In this document: positions 7,510-15,997 of the stretch, one piece after another
How positions within the stretch are numbered: the stretch's first letter is position 1
How the letters are laid out: every line of letters begins with the position of its first letter
From: Haloferax mucosum ATCC BAA-1512
GTDB lineage: Archaea > Halobacteriota > Halobacteria > Halobacteriales > Haloferacaceae
NCBI RefSeq assembly: GCF_000337815.1
Contig: NZ_AOLN01000007.1
Span: 33,552-97,551 of the forward strand
Direction: 5' to 3'
DNA: 64,000 bases
Made by a program: the position numbers and the translations under genes
The notes under the pieces: model-generated
Database searches by the model: none
What the model was told of the DNA's origin: nothing
The model's input: the letters and a program-made list of their open reading frames with translations, nothing else

Positions 7510-9114
7510 TTAGCGGTCCTCGGTCAGGAGGAGACGGAGGATGTCACCGTAGGCAGGACGCGTGACGAGCACGCCGACGATGACGCCGAGGATGGTGAAG
7601 ATAGCGAAGCCTTGGAGGTCGCCGAGCGAGAGCACCGCGAGCGGACTCATCGCGATGATGGTCGTCGCGGCGGCCGCGCCGATAACCCAGAATGCGCGTC
7701 GGAAGCGCGACTGGAAGACCTTCCGTGATTTCACGGAGCCTTCCGCCATCACCTCGTCGGCGATGATGATGAGGTCGTCCACACCGGTCCCGATGACGGC
7801 GATAAAGCCGGCGATGACCGAGAGGTCGAGCGGATAGCCGATTGCCGCGGCGAACCCGAGGAGGATATACACCTCCGAGAGACCGGTGACGATCATCGGG
7901 AGTGCGACCTGCGGTTTCCCGTACCGGAGGAAGACCACGCCGGCGACGGCGAGGACCGCGATGATACCCGTGAGAAGCGAGTCTATCTTGAACCTCTCAC
8001 CCTGGCTCGGGGAGATGTACGACGACGTGCCGCCGTCCGACCCCGAGAGGTCGAGTTTGGCCGGGAGCGCACCGGCGCGGAGGTTGATGGCAATCTCCTG
8101 TGCCTCGGAGATGTTGCGCGTCGAGAGCCGGAAGCCAGGTGCTTTTGCCCACTCACCAGAGCGCATCCCGTCGGCGAGGCTGGGTTGCATCCCGAACGCG
8201 TTGACGACTTCACCGTTGACGACGAGAAGCAGACACGGATCAGTCGAGTTCTTCCCGCCGTCTTCCATGTAGGTACACCGCGACCCGCCGGGTTGTGCGA
8301 CGCCGGTCTCGACGACTGCCTGCTGGAAGGCCGGAGCGGATTCTTCACGAACGGAGACGGGGACGAACCCGCCATCGCCACCGGTCTGTGGCTCCTGTGC
8401 GGTCCCGATAGAGGTGAAGTCAGACTGTGTCAACACGGCCTCGCGCGTCTCGTAGACCCGCGAGCCGTTCTGTGTGGTCGGGTAGTAGATGTCGATTTGG
8501 ACGGTCCCGCGTTCGCCGACGAGGTCGAGGACGTCCTGCCGGTCACGGTTCGGAACCTCGACGAGGATGAAGTGCTCGCCTGTCGCCGTGGTCACCTGCT
8601 GGACCGTCCCGCCGGAGAGTCCGGCTTCGTTTATTTTCGACTGGAGGACGCGAACCGTCTCGGTACGTGTCGTCTCTGTGACGCCGTCTCTGACGTTGCC
8701 GTGGGCGTATCCCGCGGCGTCGAGCGCGGTGCGCAACTCGTCGTCAGAGACGTTTTCGATAGTCACCTCGACGGTGTTGGACTGTGCACCGAAACGGGCG
8801 ATAACGTCGGCCGCGTCGGCACCGTCCAACTGCGCGGCGACCTGCTGTTCGACGACGCGTTGTGATTCGTTGTTGAACTCGACTTCTTCGGCCGTGATAC
8901 CGACGAGCGGGGCGCGGATACGCGTCCCACCATCGAGTTGCAGACCGTATTTGAGGTTGATCATGCTGTTGTCCTCGCCGACGGCGGGTTGGGAGCTGTT
9001 GTCCTCACCGATGGGTGACTGCGAGCCGACCGTCGGCGAGAACAGGGCGAACGTCGAAACCAAGATGGCGACGACGAGGAAAATAACCCGCCAGTTGTCG
9101 CGGAGGGTGCTCAT
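7510..9114 (-). CDS. secD: Protein-export membrane protein SecD
   Basis: 534 residues, the size of archaeal SecD. One membrane helix near the N-terminus (about 10-28) is followed by a large external domain of about 340 residues. Five C-terminal helices begin near FKIDSLLTGIIAVLAVAGVVFL. YGLQLDGGTRI (GLDLxGG-like) and VIGTGVDDLIIIADE are conserved SecD elements. With SecF it forms the accessory complex that assists protein export through SecYE; archaea lack SecA, so its exact energetic role differs from that in bacteria. Its ATG overlaps the secF stop by 4 bases (ATGA), which implies translational coupling. Confidence 0.95.
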   Translation of the reverse strand: MSTLRDNWRVIFLVVAILVSTFALFSPTVGSQSPIGEDNSSQPAVGEDNSMINLKYGLQLDGGTRIRAPLVGITAEEVEFNNESQRVVEQQVAAQLDGADAADVIARFGAQSNTVEVTIENVSDDELRTALDAAGYAHGNVRDGVTETTRTETVRVLQSKINEAGLSGGTVQQVTTATGEHFILVEVPNRDRQDVLDLVGERGTVQIDIYYPTTQNGSRVYETREAVLTQSDFTSIGTAQEPQTGGDGGFVPVSVREESAPAFQQAVVETGVAQPGGSRCTYMEDGGKNSTDPCLLLVVNGEVVNAFGMQPSLADGMRSGEWAKAPGFRLSTRNISEAQEIAINLRAGALPAKLDLSGSDGGTSSYISPSQGERFKIDSLLTGIIAVLAVAGVVFLRYGKPQVALPMIVTGLSEVYILLGFAAAIGYPLDLSVIAGFIAVIGTGVDDLIIIADEVMAEGSVKSRKVFQSRFRRAFWVIGAAAATTIIAMSPLAVLSLGDLQGFAIFTILGVIVGVLVTRPAYGDILRLLLTEDR

Positions 9115-9974
9115 CGGGCCACCCCCTCGAACTTGTACCAGCGAAGGAGCGTCACGTTGAGCATGTAGGTGTTCATCAGGTCGGCGGTGAGACCGAAGAC
9201 GAGCACCGTCCCGATGGCGGTGAGAAGCTGAATGCCGAACAGCGTCGCCGTGATGGTCATGACGACCATCGCCGCGATGGACGTGAGCGTCATGGTCACA
9301 CCGGTCCGCATCGCGCGGGCGGTGGACTCGTAGAAGTCACCGGACCGACGAAGGATGTGGTTGTTTAGGAGGATGTCCGAGTCAACCGAATATCCGATGA
9401 GCATGAGAAGCGCCGCGACGGTCCCGAGAGACAGTTCGATGCCGAGGAGGTTCATCAGCGCCACCGGAATGACGATGTCGGAGAACGCCGAGATGACGAC
9501 GGCGATAGAAGGGACGAACGACCGGAACATCGCAAACACGAGGATGCTCATGCCGACGAAGGCGACGCCGACGCCGCCGAGCGCGAGCAGTTGCGTGTCG
9601 GACCCGAAGTTCGCTGAAACGGCGTCGATAGAGCGAACCTCGTAGCCTGCGGCCTCGGCTTGCTGTTCGAGTTCAGTCGTCGATATGCTTCCGGCTTGGA
9701 AGGTCACGACGTACGTCCCGTCGGCCGCGACGGAACGAATCGACTCGGGAGAGCTATCGAAGGCCGCCGCAACTTGGTCTTGCGGGGCATCGGTTGCGAT
9801 ACGGAGTTCAGTGCCGCCAGTGAAATCGACGCCCGGGTTCACCGGCGCACCAGTCGCAGCGTACCACCCTCCGATGACCAGCAAGGCCACCGCGAGTACC
9901 GCGAGGGGGACTGCCGCGAGTTGGCGATTCGTGTACCGGGTGTAGTCTACCTCCGGTACCGTAAACTCAACCAT
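9111..9974 (-). CDS. secF: Protein-export membrane protein SecF
   Basis: 287 residues from the ATG at 9974 (MVEFTVPEVDYTRYTNRQ). It shows the SecF pattern: a first membrane helix, an external loop containing NPGVDFTGGTELRI (the D-x-TGGT signature), then five helices including IGYSVDSDILLNNHILR, where the Asp in the helix is conserved. It partners SecD, encoded immediately downstream in the same transcript. The open frame runs about 150 codons further upstream, but those codons are the mirror of the gene at 10101. Confidence 0.95.
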   Translation of the reverse strand: MVEFTVPEVDYTRYTNRQLAAVPLAVLAVALLVIGGWYAATGAPVNPGVDFTGGTELRIATDAPQDQVAAAFDSSPESIRSVAADGTYVVTFQAGSISTTELEQQAEAAGYEVRSIDAVSANFGSDTQLLALGGVGVAFVGMSILVFAMFRSFVPSIAVVISAFSDIVIPVALMNLLGIELSLGTVAALLMLIGYSVDSDILLNNHILRRSGDFYESTARAMRTGVTMTLTSIAAMVVMTITATLFGIQLLTAIGTVLVFGLTADLMNTYMLNVTLLRWYKFEGVAR

Positions 9975-10100
9975 GGGTTGCGGTCCTGAGCGATGCCGAA
10001 TAAGGTTTCTTATCCATACCCGGATTCCCCAAGGGACGGTCTGACGGACGGCCGACGAATCCGCGACAAGCCCATAGTCGGTGGCCAACAATCGTGATGT

Positions 10101-10442
10101 ATGGCGACCGAATCGACGGCGACGAGCGTCGTCGTCTCCTTTCCGGACGAGCTCAGCGCGTGGGGCTACGACCAACTGACCGCAGACCGGTTCGTGAACT
10201 ACCTCCGCCGAGTACACGGCGACGCGACGCCGGGAGACGAGTGGGAGGAGTTCCTCGACGTCGGCTGTTGCGGCGATGCGCTGACGCTGACGCTCCGCGT
10301 CGAACGACTCGACCCCGAGGGGGCGACGGCGCTCGGCGAGGAGACCGAAATCGAGTTCGTCGAGCGCGAAGGCACCGTCCACGGTGGCTGGTGCGTCCAG
10401 AGCGCCGACGGGCCAAAATCCTCGACTGCGAATCAACGATAG
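10101..10442 (+). CDS. Small conserved-looking haloarchaeal protein
   Basis: 113 residues, divergent from secF. It is acidic, with an alpha/beta-like pattern (TSVVVSFPDELSAWGYDQLTADRFVNYLRR) and a CC pair in DVGCCGDALTLTLRVERL. No membrane segment or signal peptide is visible. I do not recognise a function. The start ATG lies about 125 bases from the secF start, so the two may share a divergent promoter region. Codon use and acidity match neighbouring real genes, which supports it being translated. Confidence 0.65.
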   Translation: MATESTATSVVVSFPDELSAWGYDQLTADRFVNYLRRVHGDATPGDEWEEFLDVGCCGDALTLTLRVERLDPEGATALGEETEIEFVEREGTVHGGWCVQSADGPKSSTANQR

Positions 10443-10469
10443 CGAAGCGGGCGCGGAGGAACCCGAAGA

Positions 10470-10943
10470 CTACGGCATGTACCGAACCGCGACGACGCCC
10501 GGGTGAGAACGGATTTCGACGCGGTTGACTTCGAGTCTGGCGGCCCGCGAGAGCAATCCTTCGCGGTCGTCGAGGATGTCTTCGACGGTCTGGTCTGTCA
10601 TGTCGTCGGGGACGGAGAGAACGTGAATTTCGCCCGTCCCCGCTCGCTCTTTGCGGACGAGTTCGCTGTCGGGGTTGTCGGCGGCGATGGATTTCGAGTG
10701 GCTCGTCGGTGACTCAGACGACTGTTCGACGGAGAGCGTCCAGCGGGATTCGACTTCGACGAGTTGCCACGAGACGTTCATCGGCGGGTCGGGCGCGACG
10801 GTGCCGCGGACGGCTTCGTCCTCGGAGACACCGGGGTTCGAAGAGAGCGCGTGAACCTGCCCGGAGTGAACGTCTTTCAACACTGCCGACCCCTCGTCGG
10901 CGGCGGTTACGAGGAACGTTCCCGTTCGTTCGGACTCGGTCAT
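10470..10943 (-). CDS. DUF5812-like haloarchaeal protein
   Basis: 157 residues starting MTESERTGTFLVTAADEGSAVLKDVHSGQVHALSSNPG. This start reads like a small beta-barrel that binds or senses something and is typical of a haloarchaeal-only family (DUF5812, from memory). The C-terminal half contains EIHVLSVPDDMTDQTVEDILDDREGLLSRAARLEVNRVEIR, probably a helix-plus-strand domain. Function unknown. The ATG at 10943 is preferred to the much longer open frame, which is only the mirror of the acetyltransferase gene. Convergent with the gene at 10101 and divergent from the GNAT gene. Confidence 0.7.
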   Translation of the reverse strand: MTESERTGTFLVTAADEGSAVLKDVHSGQVHALSSNPGVSEDEAVRGTVAPDPPMNVSWQLVEVESRWTLSVEQSSESPTSHSKSIAADNPDSELVRKERAGTGEIHVLSVPDDMTDQTVEDILDDREGLLSRAARLEVNRVEIRSHPGVVAVRYMP

Positions 10944-11057
10944 CACACGGTGTATGCCACCGCGCCTTTTCCCCGTTTCGGGCGCTGACGACGACGGACG
11001 AGACGGTCCCTTCGGACGGCGGTGTGTTTTTCTCGCCGGACTTCGACCCGACGAACG

Positions 11058-11696
11058 ATGCCCGCGCTCTGGCGGTTGACCCGAACCGAGACGGCCCACC
11101 GCGTCTACGACGCGCTGAAAGCACGCGGGGTGACGGGGACGCAGATGGACGAGTACGTCGCTCGGACGGCGGGCGTAGAGACCCGAAACCCGCCATCCGG
11201 CGTCGAAGTTCGCGCGCTCGACCCCGAAGACGCGCGCGTGTACGAACAGACCCACGAGGCGTTCGCCGAACTCCGCGACGACGAACGAGCAGTGTGCGCG
11301 TTCGACGCCGATACCGACCCGACCGGAGATGCGTCCGACGGCGACACCCGCGCGGACGCCGCGCCCGTCGGTTACCTCTTTCTCGGCGACCCCGGGTTGA
11401 CGTACCGCATCCACCCGCTGGAGACGGACGTGACGTTTCCTGGAGGCTACATCCGCCGCGTGTTCGTCGCACCGTCGGCGCGGAACCGCGGTATCGCCAC
11501 GACGCTCGTCTCACGAGCGGTCTCGTTGGCCGACAAGCAAGACGCAGGCACCGTTCACGCGCTCGTCGCCCGCGACAATCGACCGTCGCAGTGGACCTTC
11601 GAGGCCAACGACTTCCGCGTGGAGCGAACGCGGTCGTACTACCGCGTCGGACCATGGTCCCGGCGGTCAAGCACCGAACACGGACCACCAGTATAG
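11058..11696 (+). CDS. GNAT family N-acetyltransferase
   Basis: 212 residues from the ATG at 11058 (MPALWRLTRTETAHRVYDAL). The acetyl-CoA binding motif A is RRVFVAPSARNRGIATTLVSRAV (R/Q-x-x-G-x-A), near residues 140-160. Motif B follows as VHALVARDNRPSQWTFEANDFRVERTRSYYRVG. The first 50 residues resemble an N-terminal extension seen in haloarchaeal GNATs. The substrate is unknown. The stop is followed at once by the 19-nt periodic repeat array and the next operon. Confidence 0.8.
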   Translation: MPALWRLTRTETAHRVYDALKARGVTGTQMDEYVARTAGVETRNPPSGVEVRALDPEDARVYEQTHEAFAELRDDERAVCAFDADTDPTGDASDGDTRADAAPVGYLFLGDPGLTYRIHPLETDVTFPGGYIRRVFVAPSARNRGIATTLVSRAVSLADKQDAGTVHALVARDNRPSQWTFEANDFRVERTRSYYRVGPWSRRSSTEHGPPV

Positions 11697-11713
11697 GAGT
11701 ACTAACGACCGAT

Positions 11714-11789
11714 ATAGAGTGGTCTGTGCAGGATAGAGTGGTCTGTGCGAGACAGACCGGTCTATGCGTCACAGATAACTCTATCCGGG
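11714..11789. repeat. Four-unit 19-nt periodic repeat upstream of the phosphatidyltransferase operon
   Basis: Units start at 11714, 11733, 11752 and 11771. Units 1 and 2 share 16 identical bases (ATAGAGTGGTCTGTGC); unit 3 keeps GGTCTATGC at the same phase and unit 4 is more diverged. Units 2 and 3 together make the inverted repeat GGTCTGT-GCGAG-ACAGACC (11740-11758). It lies between the GNAT stop and the TATA box at 11837. Confidence 0.6.
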
Positions 11790-11836
11790 AACGTTCGTAT
11801 ATAGAATTTAGAATTATATATACTATAGCGATTAAA

Positions 11837-11842
11837 TTTATA
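11837..11842 (+). promoter_or_regulatory. TATA box of the phosphatidyltransferase operon
   Basis: TTTATA in a strongly AT-rich stretch (11800-11848), about 35 bases before the ATG at 11875. Confidence 0.5.
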
Positions 11843-11874
11843 CTTTACTGGTCGAGTTGGTCAGGCAGACAGGC

Positions 11875-12573
11875 ATGACGGACGAACTCAGGTCAGCGCT
11901 CCGCGGTGGACTGGACGCGGTCGATTCGCGGGCGAGCGAGGTCGTGCGGTCCTCGACGGGAGAGAACATGATTTCGCGGCTCGGCACCGCGGACTGGTTG
12001 AGTTTGGGCGCGCTCTTTTGGGCGTGGGTCGGCGCGATTCTGTTCGTCTCGAACGAACCGAACTGGGCAATCGTGGCCGTCCTCGTCGGATTCGTCTTCG
12101 ACAAAGCCGACGGCTACTACGCCCGAAAGACGGGCACCACGTCGGCGTTCGGCCGCCAAATTGACTCGTTTATCGACATCTTCACCTACCTCGTGTCGGC
12201 GGCGCTTCTGTACCACATCGCGCTCGCACCGAACGCGGTCGTGAGCGCCGTCGTCGGCTTCGTCGTCCTCACCTTCGGTGGGCTTCGACTCATCCGCCAC
12301 AACAGCGAAGGCTTCGGTGACGAGTCGGGAACGTCGTACTACCACGGCACGACTGTCGTCCACACGCATCTCGTCGTGCTGGCGAACTACTTCTTCTTTC
12401 AGTTCGTTCCCATATGGAACGGCTGGGTCGCGGGCGCGACCATCGTCGCCGTCTGCCCGCTCATGACCTCCGACTACAAGGCGTACAAGACCGACGCCGG
12501 ACACTTCATCGTCGGCGTCGCCGGTGCCATCGCGGTCGCAGGCTGTCTCGCACTCGAATTCGGCGTCCTATGA
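11875..12573 (+). CDS. CDP-alcohol phosphatidyltransferase family protein
   Basis: 232 residues. It carries the complete family signature DG-YY-AR-KTGTTSAF-G-RQI-D-SFI-D (DGxxARx8GxxxDxxxD, about residues 79-101), the di-metal active site that transfers a phosphoalcohol from a CDP-lipid. Six hydrophobic segments surround it. In archaea such enzymes make archaetidylserine, archaetidylglycerol or archaetidylinositol precursors; the acceptor cannot be told from sequence alone. The ATG at 11875 is used; a TTG at 11857 is possible. The stop overlaps the next ATG (ATGA), so it is the first gene of a coupled three-gene operon with the PHP and TVP38-like genes. Confidence 0.85.
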   Translation: MTDELRSALRGGLDAVDSRASEVVRSSTGENMISRLGTADWLSLGALFWAWVGAILFVSNEPNWAIVAVLVGFVFDKADGYYARKTGTTSAFGRQIDSFIDIFTYLVSAALLYHIALAPNAVVSAVVGFVVLTFGGLRLIRHNSEGFGDESGTSYYHGTTVVHTHLVVLANYFFFQFVPIWNGWVAGATIVAVCPLMTSDYKAYKTDAGHFIVGVAGAIAVAGCLALEFGVL

Positions 12574-13349
12574 CGGACGGCGGAAGCGAGACGATAGGCA
12601 GACACACGCCGGACAGGAACACGGAAGAAATAGAGAATCTGACCGCCACCAGCATCAAGGATACGTACACCGCAACGACCCTCACGGTCGATTTACATGT
12701 CCATACGGACGCTTCCTACGACTGTGAGACCGCTATCGAAGCGGTTCTCGCTCGGGCCTCGGCGGTCGGACTCGACGCCGTCGCCATCACCGACCACGAC
12801 TCCGTCGGGTCGCTCCCACGGGCGTTCGAAATCGCCCACGAGTACGGCGTTCGAGTGGTTCCGGGTGTCGAAGTCAGCACGGCCGACGGTCACTTGCTCG
12901 CGCTCGGCATCGACGACCCGCCGGAGCGCGGCAGGCAACTCGCCGAAACGGCGCGGGAGGTGCGCGAGTCGGGGGGACTCGCCGTCGTCCCGCATCCGTT
13001 TCAGACGTTCCGACACGGGGCGTCTCGTCGGCGTATCCGCGACGTGGACGCTATCGAAGTGTACAACGCGCACACGCTCACCGGTTTCAGAAACGGGCAA
13101 GCACGGCGCTACGCCCGACGGCAGGGACTTCCGGGTACGGCCGGGAGCGATGCGCACAGAGCGTCGTTGGTCGGGCAAGCACACACGGTGGTCTCGGTTG
13201 AGTCATCGGACGGCCCGATTTCGACCGCCGACATCTTGGACGCGATTCGCGCCGGACGAACCGTCGCCCGAGGAACGCGAACGTCCGCGCGCCAGTACCT
13301 GAAAAAGTACGCGGCCAACGCCCGCCTCAAGACGACGTCGTTCCTGTGA
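12570..13349 (+). CDS. PHP-domain metal-dependent phosphoesterase
   Basis: 259 residues. The PHP metal site is readable: DLHVHTDASYDC (motif I, about 39-50), ITDHDS (motif II), GVEVST (motif III), PHPF and GSDAH (motif IV). Such proteins hydrolyse phosphate esters: histidinol phosphate, 3',5'-nucleotides, or short RNA and nucleotide ends. The C-terminus is basic (RQYLKKYAANARLK), unusual in this acidic proteome, and may touch membrane lipid or nucleic acid. It lies between a phospholipid synthase and a membrane protein with overlapping starts and stops on both sides, suggesting a lipid-related substrate; that is inference. Confidence 0.85.
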   Translation: MTDGGSETIGRHTPDRNTEEIENLTATSIKDTYTATTLTVDLHVHTDASYDCETAIEAVLARASAVGLDAVAITDHDSVGSLPRAFEIAHEYGVRVVPGVEVSTADGHLLALGIDDPPERGRQLAETAREVRESGGLAVVPHPFQTFRHGASRRRIRDVDAIEVYNAHTLTGFRNGQARRYARRQGLPGTAGSDAHRASLVGQAHTVVSVESSDGPISTADILDAIRAGRTVARGTRTSARQYLKKYAANARLKTTSFL

Positions 13350-14029
13350 TGCCGCGTCTGTTCGACTCGTCGGCGGCGCGAAACGCTACGCTCGTTCGAC
13401 TCGGCGCAGGTGCGCTACTGTTCGGCACTGTCGCTGTCGCACTCGTCACGGTCGCACCGTCTGTCACCGACCCGGCGTGGATTCGGTCGGTCGTCACCGC
13501 GGCTGGGCCGTTCGCGCCGCTGGTGTTCGTCGGCGTCCAGACGGTGCAGGTGATAGTCGCACCCGTCCCCGGGCAAGCGCTCGCCGCCGTCGGCGGCTAT
13601 CTCTTCGGCACGGTCGTCGGAACCGCCTACAGCATGGTCGGCGTCGTACTCGGAAGCGTCGTCGTCTTCCTTCTTGCGCGCCGGTTCGGCCGCCCGTACG
13701 TCGAGCGCGTCGTCGATGCCGACGTACTGGCGCGCTTCGACGAGTTCGCCGACCGGCGCGGTGCCGCCGGGCTATTTATCCTCTTTCTCCTGCCGACGTT
13801 TCCCGACGACGGGTTGTGTGCGCTCGCCGGACTCTCGCCGCTCAGACTGCGGACGCTCGTCGTGCTCGTTGCCGTCGGTCGCCTGCCGACGTTCGCGTTA
13901 GCGGCCGCCGCGGGCCAAAGCGCGGAAGCGTCGAACTACGGGACGACGGCCGCGCTCGTCGTCGTGGGACTCGGTGCATCCGCGGTCGTCTACCACTACC
14001 GTGACGAACTGGCGGCCGTCGCCGGGTGA
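13349..14029 (+). CDS. TVP38/TMEM64 (DedA-like, SNARE-associated) membrane protein
   Basis: 226 residues with five or six hydrophobic segments. The family core is visible as PVPGQALAAVGGYLFGTVVGTAYSM followed by VLARRFGRPYVERVV. FILFLLPTFPDDGLCALAGLSPLRLRTLVVL matches the re-entrant loop 'F.R..P..P.D...Y.AG' of VTT-domain proteins. Relatives move phospholipids between membrane leaflets (DedA, TMEM41B, VMP1). Last gene of the operon after a CDP-alcohol phosphatidyltransferase and a PHP phosphoesterase, which fits a phospholipid role. The stop of the PHP gene overlaps GTGATG; the ATG at 13349 is used. Confidence 0.85.
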   Translation: MPRLFDSSAARNATLVRLGAGALLFGTVAVALVTVAPSVTDPAWIRSVVTAAGPFAPLVFVGVQTVQVIVAPVPGQALAAVGGYLFGTVVGTAYSMVGVVLGSVVVFLLARRFGRPYVERVVDADVLARFDEFADRRGAAGLFILFLLPTFPDDGLCALAGLSPLRLRTLVVLVAVGRLPTFALAAAAGQSAEASNYGTTAALVVVGLGASAVVYHYRDELAAVAG

Positions 14030-14044
14030 AAAAGAAACCGGGGG

Positions 14045-14632
14045 TCAGCGAAGCAGTCGATGGACGCCGTAAATTCCGGCCGCGCACGCGAGCGGCGGGA
14101 CGAGACCGTAGAGTGCCGGCAAGTCGTAGAGGAACCCGACGACCGGGACGAGAAACGAGATAGTGAGCGGGCCAAACACGAGCGGCCCAAACGAGAGTGG
14201 TCCGAAGCCCGAGATAATAATCGGGCCGAGTGTAATTGGACGCGGTGGCGTCTGCAACTCGGGTGGAACGGACGCGACGAGACCGACGTAGACGGACGCC
14301 ATGAACACGAATCCCGAGAGCGCGAGCGCCAGGTCGTATCGGCGGTCGGAACCGGTTTTTCGGTGTCGCCGCGCGACGAACAGTATCGGAGCGACGAGCG
14401 GCGCGACGATGAACAGTCCGACGAGAACGTAAAACGACCGCGAGAGCGTGAGCGACCCGCCGGGGACACCAGCGGTCGCGCCGATAAGAACGACGAGTCC
14501 GAAGACGACGAACAACGAGACGATGCCGGTCGCGGCGGCACCGACGAGCACGTAGAACTTGAACAGCCACGACTCGCTGTGCCGGAACGCGTACGGAAAC
14601 GCGCCGAAGACGCCGCCGTAGTCGTCTGCCAT
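14045..14632 (-). CDS. Haloarchaeal multi-pass membrane protein of unknown function
   Basis: 195 residues with five hydrophobic helices: about 24-50, 65-85, 105-125, 140-165 and 175-192. The N-terminus GGVFGAFPYAFRHSESWLFKFYVLVG is soluble and amphipathic. The fourth segment repeats GPLxFGPLxFGPL. No catalytic motif or transporter family is recognised. It is convergent with the TVP38-like gene, 16 bases away, and divergent from pgi. Confidence 0.7.
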   Translation of the reverse strand: MADDYGGVFGAFPYAFRHSESWLFKFYVLVGAAATGIVSLFVVFGLVVLIGATAGVPGGSLTLSRSFYVLVGLFIVAPLVAPILFVARRHRKTGSDRRYDLALALSGFVFMASVYVGLVASVPPELQTPPRPITLGPIIISGFGPLSFGPLVFGPLTISFLVPVVGFLYDLPALYGLVPPLACAAGIYGVHRLLR

Positions 14633-14704
14633 TAGTCGCCCTTAGAAGGCCCGTCGATTAAACCGACCGGTGTCGTTTTCACGCCGGACGACGCGCGATG
14701 TGAC

Positions 14705-15997
14705 ATGCAGGTAGACCTCGGGAACGTCCTCGACACCGCGTCGGTCCACGGTGTCTCGCGTGACACACTCGAACGACTCGACTCGCGCGTCGCGGACGCC
14801 CACAACCGGATCGAACGTGGCCGCGAGGCGAACGAACACGGCTACGAAGCGCTGAACCTCCCGAGACGAACCGACCCCGACGCGATTCGAGATGCAGTGA
14901 GCCGATTCGACGACCCCTCCGCGGTCGTCACCGTCGGCATCGGCGGGAGCGCCCTCGGCGCGGCCACGCTGACCGAGTCCCTCGAAAGCGACGTTGACGC
15001 CTACTATCTCGACAACGTTGACCCCGAAGCGGTCGAACGCCTCCTCGACTCGCTGGACCTCGCTTCGACCGTCGTCAACGTCGTTTCCCGCTCCGGAACG
15101 ACCGCCGAGACGCTGGCGAACTTCCTCGTCGTCCGAGAAGCGATGGCCGACGCCGGCGTCGATTGGGCCGACCGAACCTTCGTCACGACCGGCGAAGAAG
15201 GCAACCTCCGTGACCTCGCCGAAAAACACGACCTGCCGTCGCTTCCCGTTCCCGACGGCGTGCCGGGTCGCTTCTCGGTGCTCTCGACGGTCGGTCTCGC
15301 CGCCGCGGCCATCTGCGGTCACGATATCGACGCGATTCTGGACGGCGCGGCCGCACAGGAATCTCGCCTCTCCGACTCACTTTTCGACTCGCCGGCGTAC
15401 GCCTACGGAGCCGTTTCGTACGCCCTCGCCGAGCGTGGAATGCGCCAGAACGCGATGATGCCCTACGCGGAATCGCTCGAAACGTTCTCCGAGTGGTTCG
15501 CGCAACTGTGGGCTGAATCGCTCGGCAAGGACGGTCTCGGCCAGACGCCGCTTCGCGCGCTCGGCGCGACCGACCAGCACTCGCAACTCCAACTATACCG
15601 CGCCGGCCCACGCGACAAACTCGTGACGCTCGTCCGCGCGACCGACCGCGACGACGTTTCTATCCCGGAGACCGACCTCGACGGTCTCGCGTACCTCGGC
15701 GGCTCCTCGCTCGGCGAACTCCTCGACGCCGAGTTCGAAGCGACCGAAGCAAGTCTCGCCGCCGCTGGCCGACCGAACGTCCGCATCGAAATCGACCGCG
15801 TGGACGAATACGGTCTCGGTGAACTCCTCTACGCGATGGAGGCCGCCTGCGTCATCTACGGCGAACTCGCCAACGTGGACACCTTCGTCCAGCCGGCCGT
15901 CGAGTGGGGTAAACGCGCCGCCCGTGGTCTTCTCGGCGGCGGCGACTTCGAGGAAGCCGACGCAGTTGCCGAAAAAGAGCGACTCGTCGTCGAGTAG
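14705..15997 (+). CDS. pgi: Glucose-6-phosphate isomerase
   Basis: 430 residues, the length of the compact archaeal/bacterial PGI superfamily enzyme and unlike cupin-type archaeal isomerases. Sugar-phosphate binding elements are clear: TVGIGGSALGAATL (about 78-91) and VVNVVSRSGTTAETLANF (about 124-141). GQTPLRALGATDQHSQLQLY contains the conserved Gln-His region, and the C-terminus has the catalytic Lys in VEWGKRAARG. It interconverts glucose-6-phosphate and fructose-6-phosphate, used for gluconeogenesis in haloarchaea. It stands alone between a membrane protein gene and a 300-base intergenic region. Confidence 0.95.
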   Translation: MQVDLGNVLDTASVHGVSRDTLERLDSRVADAHNRIERGREANEHGYEALNLPRRTDPDAIRDAVSRFDDPSAVVTVGIGGSALGAATLTESLESDVDAYYLDNVDPEAVERLLDSLDLASTVVNVVSRSGTTAETLANFLVVREAMADAGVDWADRTFVTTGEEGNLRDLAEKHDLPSLPVPDGVPGRFSVLSTVGLAAAAICGHDIDAILDGAAAQESRLSDSLFDSPAYAYGAVSYALAERGMRQNAMMPYAESLETFSEWFAQLWAESLGKDGLGQTPLRALGATDQHSQLQLYRAGPRDKLVTLVRATDRDDVSIPETDLDGLAYLGGSSLGELLDAEFEATEASLAAAGRPNVRIEIDRVDEYGLGELLYAMEAACVIYGELANVDTFVQPAVEWGKRAARGLLGGGDFEEADAVAEKERLVVE

